From the NCBI GenBank assembly GCA_039029275.1, contig JBCCGL010000003.1, positions 62,001 to 126,000 on the forward strand: a stretch of 64,000 nt of DNA. Reading direction: 5' to 3'. Source of the DNA: JBCCGL01 sp039029275. GTDB lineage: Bacteria; Pseudomonadota; Gammaproteobacteria; JBCCGL01. A model generated the notes under the pieces. That model made no database searches and was not told the DNA's origin. It worked only from the letters and a program-made list of their open reading frames with translations. The position numbers were made by a program, and so were the translations under genes. This document shows positions 16,934-24,997 of the stretch, in pieces; the first letter of the stretch is position 1; each line of letters begins with the position of its first letter.

Positions 16934-18598
16934 CTACGACGTGGAGGTTGACTCCATAACGCCTTTCTCGGCACGCTCTTTGAGTAAATCGTTAAGCCAG
17001 TCCGGATCCATTTCCGGTACCGAAGAGAGCAACAGCTCGGTGTATTTGTGGTGAGGCGGCGAGTAAATATCCACCTTTGACCCCTGCTCGGCAATCTTGC
17101 CTTGCAGCATCACAATAACGTGATCGGCGATGGCTCGTACCGTTGCCAGATCGTGTGTGATAAACATATAGGCCAAATTAAACTCGCTTTGCAAGCGGTC
17201 CAGCAGGCGCAAAATTCCCTCGGCCACGAGCTGATCAAGCGCCGATGTGACCTCGTCGCAAATGATAAATTCCGGTTCTGCGGCCAATGCGCGCGCGATG
17301 CTGATGCGTTGTTTTTGCCCACCGGATAGCTCACCCGGATATCGGTCAATAAACTGTGCAGGTTCCAGCTCGATGAGCGAAAGGAGTTCACGAATCCTGT
17401 TTTCTTTTGCCTGCCCCTCAAGCCCGAGGTAAAAGCTCAGCGGACGACCGATGATGTCGCGGATGCGCTGACGCGGGTTCAGCGCCGTATCGGCCATTTG
17501 GTAAATCATTTGCGCGTGACGCAATTGGTCTTTATTGCGGTTGCGATAGTCGGCCGGGAGCGGTTCACCTTTGAACAGAACCTCGCCTTGCTTGGGCGGA
17601 AGCAAACCCGTTATCACACGCGCTGCCGTGCTCTTACCACTACCCGATTCGCCTACCACGGCCACAGTTTGGCCACGATGAATCTCAAACGAAATATCGT
17701 GCAGCACAGTGAGGGCGCCGTACGCGGCGGTGACGTGATCCACACTTACCAGCGGCACCGCTTCAAGCTCCGGCGGTGGCATTTCTTTTTTGAATGATCG
17801 CACAGCCCAAAGAGATTTGGTGTAATCCTTTTGCGGATTGGACAGCATGGTGCGGGTGTCGGCTTCCTCAACCAGCTCACCGTAACGCAGCACCATGATG
17901 TGATCGGCCATCTGCGCGACGACCGCCAGATCGTGCGTAATGTATATCGCGGCGGTGTTAAATTCGCGCACGATGTCACGAATCGTTGCGAGCACTTCGA
18001 TTTGGGTTGTAACGTCGAGCGCGGTTGTTGGTTCATCAAAAATAATGAGGTCGGGACGACACGACATCGCCATCGCCGTCATTGCGCGCTGTAGCTGACC
18101 GCCCGACACCTGATGCGGGTATCGATAACCAATGCCGTCTGGATCAGGTAATAAAATACGACGATATAAATCTTTGGCGTCGGCCTCGGCTTCGTCTTTT
18201 GTGCCCACTCCATGGCGCACCGGGATTTCAGAAAACTGATCAATCAATTTGTGAGCGGGGTTGAAAGATGCGGCCGCACTTTGTGCGACATAAGCGATGC
18301 GCACGCCGCGCAGTTTGCGTAAATACTCCGTGGTCTGATCGCGCAGTTCGACGCCGTCAAATTTGATTGATCCACCTTTAATTCGGCAACCCGGGCGTGC
18401 GAAATTCATCGAGGCTAAACCGGCTGTGGACTTTCCTGCGCCCGATTCCCCGATCAAGCCGAGAACTTCTCCACGCTTGAGAGTAAGGTCAAGACCTTTA
18501 ATGATGTCGTGCCACTCGTCATCGCTTCTGCCGTCGATTTCAAGATTACGAATCTCAAGCAACACTTCGTTGCCGTTTATGTCTTTGTCGTCGCTCAT
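16934..18598 (-). CDS. Peptide-type ABC transporter ATPase with two fused nucleotide-binding domains
   Basis: 554 residues containing two complete ABC domains of the Dpp/Opp class, as in GsiA or YejF. Domain 1: Walker A GESGAGKST, signature VSGGQLQR, Walker B LIIFDEPTTALD. Domain 2: Walker A GESGSGKST, signature LSGGQKQR, Walker B FIICDEVTSALD. Both carry the C-terminal ITHDLA switch. It powers import through the two permeases encoded just upstream on the same strand (4-base gap). The substrate could be an oligopeptide or another small amphipathic compound. No binding-protein gene is adjacent. Confidence 0.92.
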   Translation of the reverse strand: MSDDKDINGNEVLLEIRNLEIDGRSDDEWHDIIKGLDLTLKRGEVLGLIGESGAGKSTAGLASMNFARPGCRIKGGSIKFDGVELRDQTTEYLRKLRGVRIAYVAQSAAASFNPAHKLIDQFSEIPVRHGVGTKDEAEADAKDLYRRILLPDPDGIGYRYPHQVSGGQLQRAMTAMAMSCRPDLIIFDEPTTALDVTTQIEVLATIRDIVREFNTAAIYITHDLAVVAQMADHIMVLRYGELVEEADTRTMLSNPQKDYTKSLWAVRSFKKEMPPPELEAVPLVSVDHVTAAYGALTVLHDISFEIHRGQTVAVVGESGSGKSTAARVITGLLPPKQGEVLFKGEPLPADYRNRNKDQLRHAQMIYQMADTALNPRQRIRDIIGRPLSFYLGLEGQAKENRIRELLSLIELEPAQFIDRYPGELSGGQKQRISIARALAAEPEFIICDEVTSALDQLVAEGILRLLDRLQSEFNLAYMFITHDLATVRAIADHVIVMLQGKIAEQGSKVDIYSPPHHKYTELLLSSVPEMDPDWLNDLLKERAEKGVMESTSTS

Positions 18599-18602
18599 TG
18601 TA

Positions 18603-19511
18603 TTAGTGCTCGTCTTTCAATCCACTGGACTTGTGCAGGAACCAGTCCACAACAAAGTTGACCGCAACTGTCAACAGCGCGATGGCGGCGGCTGGATAAA
18701 GCGGAACCGGATCGCCGTAGGTGATCAGTTCAGCATTGTCGCGCACCATCGACCCCCAGTCCGCTGTCGGCGGTTGAATGCCGAGGCCAAGGAAACTTAG
18801 CGCGGCGATGGTGAGGAATACGAAACAGAAACGCAGACCGAATTCGGCGACCAAAGGCGACATTATGTTTGGCAGGACTTCTCTTGTCGCTAGCCAAATC
18901 AAACCTTCTCCGCGTAGCCGGGCTGCCTCGACAAAATCAAGCACGACAACGTTAAGACTGACCGCACGCGCAAGTCGAAATACACGAGTCGCGTCAAGCA
19001 CAGCGATAACGATGATGAGGTTGGTGATGCTGGTGCCAAAGATCGTTAACAGTAGCAGCGCAAAGATCAGTTGCGGGATCGCCATCAAAATATCGACGAT
19101 GCGGCTCAGCACCTGATCGGTCCAACCGCCAAAGATCGCCGCCAGAATGCCTGCGATACCGCCGATTAGAAATGCCAGACACGTTGTGACGAACGCGATC
19201 CCGACGGTGTTGCGTGCGCCGTAAATCAGGCGTGTAAACATGTCGCGACCCAGATTGTCGGTGCCGAGGAAAAACTCGTCAGTGGCTTCGAGAAATTGGT
19301 CACCGACGATTTCAGATTCGCCAAAAGGTGCAATCAGCGGTGCAAAAACCGCCGCGATCACATACCCGAGGATCACGAGTAAGCCAAACTGCGCGGTTAT
19401 TGGCGCCTTTTTCAGCTCTTTCCACGCGTCGGCGAGTTTGCGATCGCGAGGTGGTGGCGGTGGCGCAGAGTCGGTGCTCGCACCGATCGTTGAAGTGGTT
19501 TCTTCGCTCAT
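18603..19511 (-). CDS. Peptide-type ABC transporter permease, DppC-like
   Basis: 302-residue inner-membrane permease. It has a proline-rich cytoplasmic N-terminus (PPPPPRDRKLADAW), the first membrane helix at about 42-64, the DppC/OppC hallmark FLGTDNLGRDMFTRLIYGAR, and the EAA loop EAARLRGEGLIWLATREVLPNI that contacts the ATPase. A further hallmark is LGLGIQPPTADWGSMV near the C-terminus. Its start overlaps the stop of the DppB-like gene by 4 bases, so the two membrane subunits are co-translated. Confidence 0.92.
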   Translation of the reverse strand: MSEETTSTIGASTDSAPPPPPRDRKLADAWKELKKAPITAQFGLLVILGYVIAAVFAPLIAPFGESEIVGDQFLEATDEFFLGTDNLGRDMFTRLIYGARNTVGIAFVTTCLAFLIGGIAGILAAIFGGWTDQVLSRIVDILMAIPQLIFALLLLTIFGTSITNLIIVIAVLDATRVFRLARAVSLNVVVLDFVEAARLRGEGLIWLATREVLPNIMSPLVAEFGLRFCFVFLTIAALSFLGLGIQPPTADWGSMVRDNAELITYGDPVPLYPAAAIALLTVAVNFVVDWFLHKSSGLKDEH

Positions 19512-20464
19512 TTTGGATGTAACAGCCGTGGGTTGGTGGCGATTGAAATAATGTCAGCGGTCAGGTTTAGCAGGATGTAGGTTGCAGCAAAAATCATGCT
19601 GCAGGCCTGCACAACCGGAATGTCGCGCTTCGATACCGAGTCGACCATTAGCTGGCCGAGTCCAGGGTAGACAAACACAACCTCGACCACGACAACGCCA
19701 ACGATCAGATAGGCGAGACTCAACGCGATGATGTTGGCAATCGGCGCCCATGCGTTTGGTAACGCGTGGTGCACAATCACGCGCGCGCGGTCCATACCTT
19801 TGAGATTGGCCATTTCGATATACGGGCTTGCCAACAGGTTGATGATCGACGCCCGTACCATGCGCATCATGTACGCCAGTACGACGCCAGTTAACGTTAC
19901 TGCCGGCAGGATCACGCGATAGAGTCGATCCCAGAATGGCGTATCGATGCCGACGTTCGCGAGGCTTGGGAACCAGTTTATGTTGACGGAGAAAAACAGA
20001 ATCAAAACGTACGCAACGAAAAACTCAGGTGCCGAAATTGCGGTGAGCGTGACCACGTTAACGCTGCGATCATAAAAACTGTTGCGATAGAGAGCCGCTA
20101 AAACTCCGAAGATCAGAGCCAGCGGTACAGAGATGATCGCCGAAACCAGTGCAAGAAACAGGGTGTTGGCAAATCGTACGCCGATCAGCTCAGAAATTTC
20201 TCGCCCATTCGCCAGCGATGTTCCAAAGTCGCCCTGCAGAATATCGGCGAGCCATTGGAAGTATCGCGAGTGCGGTGGAAGATCGAGCCCGAGCTCACGC
20301 CGCAATGCGGCGACGTTTTCCGGTGTCGCGCTCTGTCCGAGAATCTCTTGAGCGATATCCCCCGGCAGCATCTCCACACCGAGGAAGATAATGAGTGATA
20401 CAACGAACAGGACGAGAATGCCCAGTCCCAGCCGTTGCAGAATCATATTAAAGATTTTCGCCAT
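19508..20464 (-). CDS. Peptide-type ABC transporter permease, DppB-like
   Basis: The Met at 20464 (MAKIFNMILQRLGLG) gives a 318-residue protein that starts directly with the first membrane helix, as in DppB; the frame is open further but that part is not family-like. The hallmarks are GLDLPPHSRYFQWLADILQGDFG, the SAPEFFVAYVLI helix, and the EAA loop EMANLKGMDRARVIVHHALPNA. First gene of the three-gene transporter operon. The 291-base gap upstream to the LysR gene holds no binding protein; the importer must borrow one from elsewhere or its gene has moved. Confidence 0.9.
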   Translation of the reverse strand: MAKIFNMILQRLGLGILVLFVVSLIIFLGVEMLPGDIAQEILGQSATPENVAALRRELGLDLPPHSRYFQWLADILQGDFGTSLANGREISELIGVRFANTLFLALVSAIISVPLALIFGVLAALYRNSFYDRSVNVVTLTAISAPEFFVAYVLILFFSVNINWFPSLANVGIDTPFWDRLYRVILPAVTLTGVVLAYMMRMVRASIINLLASPYIEMANLKGMDRARVIVHHALPNAWAPIANIIALSLAYLIVGVVVVEVVFVYPGLGQLMVDSVSKRDIPVVQACSMIFAATYILLNLTADIISIATNPRLLHPK

Positions 20465-20755
20465 GTGGTGAACCGCTATCAGGTGGTGTTCTGCTCGAAG
20501 GACGCAGATTGACCCGAGCGAAGCACACGGTCGCGACATCCTCCACTGTTTTTTTATTATTTTTTCGTGCTACCGCTTGTGGCAGCAACGACATTGCCTT
20601 GGCTAAGTAAAGCATGATCAGAACGCGCTTTGCAAATCCGATCATCGCCGCGTGGCGTTTTGTTGAAACGCTCGCAAGGTGACTCTCACGGCACACTCGC
20701 TTAGTCGGGATTGAGGGTTTTGTGCAGCGCTCGCAAAGCCTGAATATACAAAGAT
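20465..20755. other. Gap of 291 bases between DppB-like permease and LysR genes
   Basis: No convincing gene. On the minus strand an A-rich run (complement of 20551-20567) precedes the permease operon and may act as an UP-like promoter element; no clear -35/-10 pair was found. A short inverted repeat CTGAAT/ATTCAG (20740-20759) spans the LysR stop. An 82-codon minus-strand frame here has no family features and overlaps the permease start. Confidence 0.4.
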
Positions 20756-21652
20756 TCAGCGTTTGGGAAATTGTCGAATTTGTTCGATCAGTCTCTCAGA
20801 CAGCTCAGCGCTGACCGTTGTCAACGCATCGACGTTCCGCGTCACAATTGCGATCGGGTATTCCAGGTCTTGTTTAAGTTGTTTGATCACGACGCCTCCG
20901 AGCGCTTCCGCAACGCGCGCGGTGAAAGGATCCACTACTGCCGGAAAAGCGGTCAATCGCGCGATCGACGCTATCGCCGGGGACGAGTGCGAGGCGAATC
21001 GTGCGCCGGAATTGATACGGCTAAGAAACTCGGCGTTCGTCGAGGAGTGGTGAGGAGGGTCCGGGGTTAACGTGACTTCGTCGTTTGATCGCAAGGCTTC
21101 CAGATCGATTGATTTTTTCCTGCCAGATTCCGGGTGACCGCGTGGCAGCGTGCACACATACTGAACCGATGTTTGATGGATGAAGTGGATTCCGTCGTAA
21201 TCACGCGACGGACAAATGACACCCAAGTCCAGCTTCTGTAACAATATTGCATCGATAATGTCCGGGGTGTTCATGATCTCGACGCGGATTTGCGTGGATG
21301 AGCGTTGCGCGCTGAAACTTGCGACTGCCTCAGGCATCGCGCAATGCGCGAGAGCGGGAATAGCACCCAGCGTAATCGTCTCATCGTCGGCGTTGCGGAT
21401 CGCCTCGGCGCTTTGCTCGAGTTTATTCAAGCCCACGAACATACTCTCGACGCTTTGACTGAACTTGCGGGCTTCGATGGTCGCAGTCAAGCCGTGGCCC
21501 GAACGAATAAACAAAACAAATCCAATCGAGCTCTCCAATTCGGCAATCAATCGGCTCACGCTCGGCTGGGAGATGTTCATCAAGCGCGCGGCGCCGGTTA
21601 TCGATCCTGAGCGCATCGTTGCCCTAAAGGCCTCCAACTGGCGTAAGTTCAT
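20756..21652 (-). CDS. LysR-family transcriptional regulator
   Basis: 298 residues from the Met at 21652 (MNLRQLEAFRATMRSGSITGAARLMNISQPSVSRLIAELE), a textbook LysR winged helix-turn-helix, followed by a two-lobed effector domain beginning at about residue 90 (DETITLGAIPALAHC). It is transcribed divergently from the FMN oxidase gene across 148 bases that contain a perfect inverted repeat. By LysR custom it should control itself and the divergent catabolic genes. The effector is unknown but likely the pathway substrate or an intermediate. It could also affect the downstream ABC importer, which lies on the same strand. Confidence 0.93.
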   Translation of the reverse strand: MNLRQLEAFRATMRSGSITGAARLMNISQPSVSRLIAELESSIGFVLFIRSGHGLTATIEARKFSQSVESMFVGLNKLEQSAEAIRNADDETITLGAIPALAHCAMPEAVASFSAQRSSTQIRVEIMNTPDIIDAILLQKLDLGVICPSRDYDGIHFIHQTSVQYVCTLPRGHPESGRKKSIDLEALRSNDEVTLTPDPPHHSSTNAEFLSRINSGARFASHSSPAIASIARLTAFPAVVDPFTARVAEALGGVVIKQLKQDLEYPIAIVTRNVDALTTVSAELSERLIEQIRQFPKR

Positions 21653-21705
21653 ATCCTGAAATCCGCGAATTCGCAATAACGGCAGTATAGCTTTTGCAAA
21701 TACGG

Positions 21706-21723
21706 AATAGAAATAATTCTATT
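21706..21723. promoter_or_regulatory. Perfect inverted repeat, candidate LysR operator
   Basis: AATAGAA-ATAA-TTCTATT: two perfect 7-base arms around 4 bases, AT-rich like LysR binding sites. It ends where the -35 box of the FMN oxidase promoter begins, the usual activator position. Confidence 0.55.
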
Positions 21724-21752
21724 TGTTCTATGTTGGGTATGCGCGTTACACT
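21723..21752 (+). promoter_or_regulatory. Candidate promoter of the catabolic operon
   Basis: TTGTTC (21723-21728) and TACACT (21747-21752), 18 bases apart, 48 bases before the FMN oxidase start. The weak boxes fit a promoter needing an activator. Confidence 0.4.
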
Positions 21753-21800
21753 GCGCGCCTGTTGGGGTTAAAGTGCGCGCGAGCAAGCAAATAAACGAGT

Positions 21801-22943
21801 ATGGCGAGTCGATTTTTCACAGTTGAAGATGCGCGAGTTGCTGCGCGGCGCAGAATGCCAAAGCTGATGTTTGACTACGTGGACGGCGCTGCGGGAAACG
21901 AAAGTGCGAATGCGGGCAATATTGCGTCGCTTGACCAGCTTAGATTGCAACCGCGGGTACTCGTCAACATAGAAAACCGCAACTTGAGTAAAACTCTGTT
22001 CGGGCGCGAATGGGGATTGCCGTTCGGCATAGCGCCGATGGGAATGTGCGATCTGACCTGGCCGGGTGCAGACGCGATGCTTGCAAAAGCAGCGGTGGAT
22101 TACGACGTGCCGCTGTGTCTGTCGACGATGGCGTCGAGCACAATTGAGGACACCTACACTCGGGCGGGTGAAAACGCCTGGTTTCAACTCTACGTGGGAC
22201 AGTCCGAAGAGATCGCCTTCGGAATGGTTGATCGCGCTGCCGCGTGTGGCTACAACACGCTCGTGTTCACGGTCGATGTGCCACTGGTTGCAGCGCGCCC
22301 GCGCGAACAACGCAATGGTTTTCAGGCGCCGCTTAAGATAGGCCCAAAGCAGTTCTTCGATTTCGCCACGCACCCTCGATGGTCGATCACCACATTACTG
22401 ACAGGCGTGCCGGAAGTGGCGAACAATGCCGCGGTGACCGGCAACCAAAAGTTTGTGCGCAACGAAAGTCGCGGAAAGGTGGATTGGAATTTTCTTGCTC
22501 GCCTGCGCGACTACTGGAAGGGGAATCTGGTCGTCAAAGGTGTTCTCTCGACTGAGGACGCGGTGCGCGTGCGCGATGCCGGCTGCGACGGGGTCTACGT
22601 CTCAAATCACGGCGGTCGCCAACTGGACTCGGCGCCAGCCACGATAGATGTGCTCCCGAAAATTCGTAACGCTGTTGAAGACGACTTTGTGATTCTGTTC
22701 GACAGCGGCGTGCGCAACGGTGAGGCAGTGGTTAAGGCGCTCGCAATGGGCGCGGACTTTGTTCTTCTCGGTCGCCCGTTTTTGTATGCAATGGGTGGCG
22801 GTGGCGCCCCCGGCCTTGCCTCGATGTTCGATCTCTTACGGACACAGGTTGATACCACGCTGGCACAGCTTGGTTGCCCGAACATCAACGACATCGACAA
22901 GCAGGTTTTGTTTCAGACCTCGCTTCAGGAGCATGTAACGTGA
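21801..22943 (+). CDS. FMN-dependent alpha-hydroxy-acid oxidase/dehydrogenase
   Basis: 380-residue (beta/alpha)8 flavoprotein of the lactate dehydrogenase / glycolate oxidase / mandelate dehydrogenase family. It oxidises a 2-hydroxy acid to the 2-keto acid. Marks: FDYVDGAAGNE at residues about 24-34, FGIAPMG (75-81) for FMN, TVDVP (157-161), and the catalytic SNHGGRQLD with base His270 and substrate-binding Arg273. The GRRxxDxRNGF segment is replaced by AARPREQRNGF, so the substrate may differ from lactate. First gene of the island; its stop overlaps the GTG of the next gene (GTGA). Confidence 0.92.
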   Translation: MASRFFTVEDARVAARRRMPKLMFDYVDGAAGNESANAGNIASLDQLRLQPRVLVNIENRNLSKTLFGREWGLPFGIAPMGMCDLTWPGADAMLAKAAVDYDVPLCLSTMASSTIEDTYTRAGENAWFQLYVGQSEEIAFGMVDRAAACGYNTLVFTVDVPLVAARPREQRNGFQAPLKIGPKQFFDFATHPRWSITTLLTGVPEVANNAAVTGNQKFVRNESRGKVDWNFLARLRDYWKGNLVVKGVLSTEDAVRVRDAGCDGVYVSNHGGRQLDSAPATIDVLPKIRNAVEDDFVILFDSGVRNGEAVVKALAMGADFVLLGRPFLYAMGGGGAPGLASMFDLLRTQVDTTLAQLGCPNINDIDKQVLFQTSLQEHVT

Positions 22944-24640
22944 AAGTTCGCGGAGGTGTTTTACTCGCTCGGGCCCTGCAGGAAAAAGGCGTCACGCAGG
23001 TGTTCACCCTGAGCGGTGGGTTTTGCAATCCCGCGCTCGAAGGGTTCATGCAATGTGGCATTTCGGTGATCAACGCGCCGCACGAACAGGTGGCGGGTCA
23101 TCTGGCAGACGGCCACACCCGAATTACGCGCAAACCTGCGGTGTGTTTGGTCGGGCCAGAGGGTTTTGCCAACGCGGTGCCCGCGATGATGGAAGCTTGG
23201 GGTGAGCGCTCGCCGGTTATTTTTGTAACCGGCTCGAGCACGCTAAAGCGGCAGGGCAGTGGTGGTTTCAAGGAAATCGACGACGTTGCCATCGCCGCGC
23301 CGCTGACCAAATACAGCGCGTCGATCACCGACGGCGAGCGCATTTCCGAATTCGTTGATCGCGCGTGGAAAATTGCGCTCAGCGGATACCCCGGCGCTGT
23401 GCACCTGAGCATGCCGGTCGACATCATGTTCAGTTCGTTTGATGAAAACGCGATGCGCGACGAGCGCCCATTTGATCGCACCGCGAAAAGGCCACCGCGC
23501 GCGTGGCCGTGCCCAGACGATTTAAATGAGGTGCTTGATTTAATTCGGACCGCACAAAAACCGGTGCTGATCGGTGGGCATGGCGTGTGGTGGTCGCACG
23601 CCGAAAGCGCCCTCGAACGCACGGGTTACTCGCTCAATGTTCCCGTGTTTAACGTGCCGTATCATCAAAAGCTGCTCGGCGAAGAGTCACCCGCATACAT
23701 GGGGCTCGCAGATTTTCATCAATACCATCCGTCTAAAGCGGCATTGCAGGAGTCCGATGTTGTCATCATGGTCGGCACACGGCTGGATAACCAGATGAAC
23801 TTCGGCAACGCACCGTTTTTTCCCGAAACCACCCGAGTGGTATGCGTAAACGGCTCGCACGAGGAGCTCGAGTTCAACCGGTCTGCCGATCACATATTGT
23901 TAAGCGATCCAAACGCGTTTTTTGATGCATTGATGACACTCGACCCGTTTGACGCGGCGTGGATGGAAAGTCAGCGCGAAAAACGCCGCGATTGGGTCGA
24001 GCAAATGATTGCCGATATACCAGACCTACCTGATGGCAAGGTTCACCCCCTGCAATTGGCGATCGATGTGCAAAAAGCGATGGGCGACGAAGACTGGCTT
24101 GTTATTGATGGGGGTAACACGCATTTCTGGTCTGAGATCGCGGTGAATATTGCCGGATGGCACGGACAAAAGCTGGGCAACATTCTGCATCCCGGAACCT
24201 TTAGTATGCTCGGCGTCGGTGTTCCGTTTGCGACGGTGGCAAAACTGAATAATCCTGAAAGCAATGTCGTTGTGATTAGCGGAGACGGGGCGTTTCTATC
24301 CGGCGGATCGAGTATCGAAGCGGCGTTTCAGGAAGACCTGCCGATTGTGGTTGTTATCGACAACAACGGCGGTCTCGACTGTATTTCGCAGCAGCAGGAA
24401 CGCTTATTCGATAACCAGCAACATTTTGCGACAGATTTTCGTGATATCCCTTTTCACAGCATGTTTGAAGGGCTGGGCGGTTACGGCGAACTCGTGACTG
24501 ATCGAGCGGATATCGTACCTGCAGTGGAGCGCGCCATTGCCAGTGGCAAAACCGCCTGCGTTAATGTGAAAACGGTGGGTCACATCAGCCCTATCGTGCT
24601 GGCGACCACAAGCAAGCGCGACAAGGCGTCGATCGAATAA
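22940..24640 (+). CDS. Thiamine-diphosphate-dependent enzyme (acetolactate synthase / 2-hydroxyacyl-CoA lyase-like)
   Basis: 566 residues with the three-domain layout of the pyruvate-oxidase-like ThDP family. Catalytic Glu49 (NAPHEQVAGHLADG) activates the thiazolium. The ThDP/Mg motif is GDGAFLSGGSS..., followed about 28 residues later by DNNGG. The segment GGFKEIDDVAIAAPLTKYS resembles 2-hydroxyacyl-CoA lyase, while the first lines resemble acetolactate synthase. The likely chemistry is decarboxylation or carboligation of a 2-keto acid, possibly the product of the preceding oxidase. The GTG start at 22940 overlaps the oxidase stop by 4 bases. Substrate unknown; glyoxylate carboligase-like action is one option. 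Confidence 0.88.
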   Translation: MKVRGGVLLARALQEKGVTQVFTLSGGFCNPALEGFMQCGISVINAPHEQVAGHLADGHTRITRKPAVCLVGPEGFANAVPAMMEAWGERSPVIFVTGSSTLKRQGSGGFKEIDDVAIAAPLTKYSASITDGERISEFVDRAWKIALSGYPGAVHLSMPVDIMFSSFDENAMRDERPFDRTAKRPPRAWPCPDDLNEVLDLIRTAQKPVLIGGHGVWWSHAESALERTGYSLNVPVFNVPYHQKLLGEESPAYMGLADFHQYHPSKAALQESDVVIMVGTRLDNQMNFGNAPFFPETTRVVCVNGSHEELEFNRSADHILLSDPNAFFDALMTLDPFDAAWMESQREKRRDWVEQMIADIPDLPDGKVHPLQLAIDVQKAMGDEDWLVIDGGNTHFWSEIAVNIAGWHGQKLGNILHPGTFSMLGVGVPFATVAKLNNPESNVVVISGDGAFLSGGSSIEAAFQEDLPIVVVIDNNGGLDCISQQQERLFDNQQHFATDFRDIPFHSMFEGLGGYGELVTDRADIVPAVERAIASGKTACVNVKTVGHISPIVLATTSKRDKASIE

Positions 24641-24642
24641 AA

Positions 24643-24996
24643 ATGGCTACAGTGTCAACGCATATTCTGGATTCAACGAACGGTAGCTCGGCAGCCGGGA
24701 TTCGCGCGCAACTATTTCGTTTGAAAAGTGCTGACGAGAGAGTCGCCGTGTTTAACGTTCATACCGATAACGAAGGCAGAATCGCGGAAACCATTTCCAA
24801 GCAGGATTGGGACGCGTCAGACGAGTACGAACTTGTTTTTCACTCCGGAGACTATTTTTCTCACATAAAGCAGGACGACAAAGAGCCGTCGGGCAAAACC
24901 GTCGTTCTGCGTTTTTCGATGCCCGAATTCGGTAAGCGCTACCACATGCCTGTTATGTTGTCGCCAAACTCATATTCGGTGTGGTGGTCGTCCTGA
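24643..24996 (+). CDS. Divergent 5-hydroxyisourate hydrolase / transthyretin-like protein
   Basis: 117 residues, the length of bacterial HIU hydrolase. It has the N-terminal signature STHILDSTNGSSAAGI, the DNEGRIAE segment and the C-terminal RYHMPVMLSPNSYS. The His, Arg and His that line the HIUase site (STH, EGRI, YHMP) are kept. However, the invariant C-terminal YRGS of true HIU hydrolases reads WWSS, so three of four residues differ. No uricase, OHCU decarboxylase or allantoinase gene is nearby. It may hydrolyse a different (for example bulkier) ring. It lies 2 bases after the ThDP gene and 1 base before the DmdA-like gene. Confidence 0.75.
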   Translation: MATVSTHILDSTNGSSAAGIRAQLFRLKSADERVAVFNVHTDNEGRIAETISKQDWDASDEYELVFHSGDYFSHIKQDDKEPSGKTVVLRFSMPEFGKRYHMPVMLSPNSYSVWWSS

Positions 24997-24997
24997 C

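Noticed and set aside
20448..20696. 82-codon minus-strand frame, possible small gene before the permease operon
   Set aside because: It overlaps the start of the DppB-like permease, has no signal, domain or ribosome site, and reads as low-quality translation.
24643..24996. Urate degradation operon
   Set aside because: The HIUase-like protein has a changed signature tetrapeptide, and no uricase, OHCU decarboxylase or allantoinase gene is nearby.
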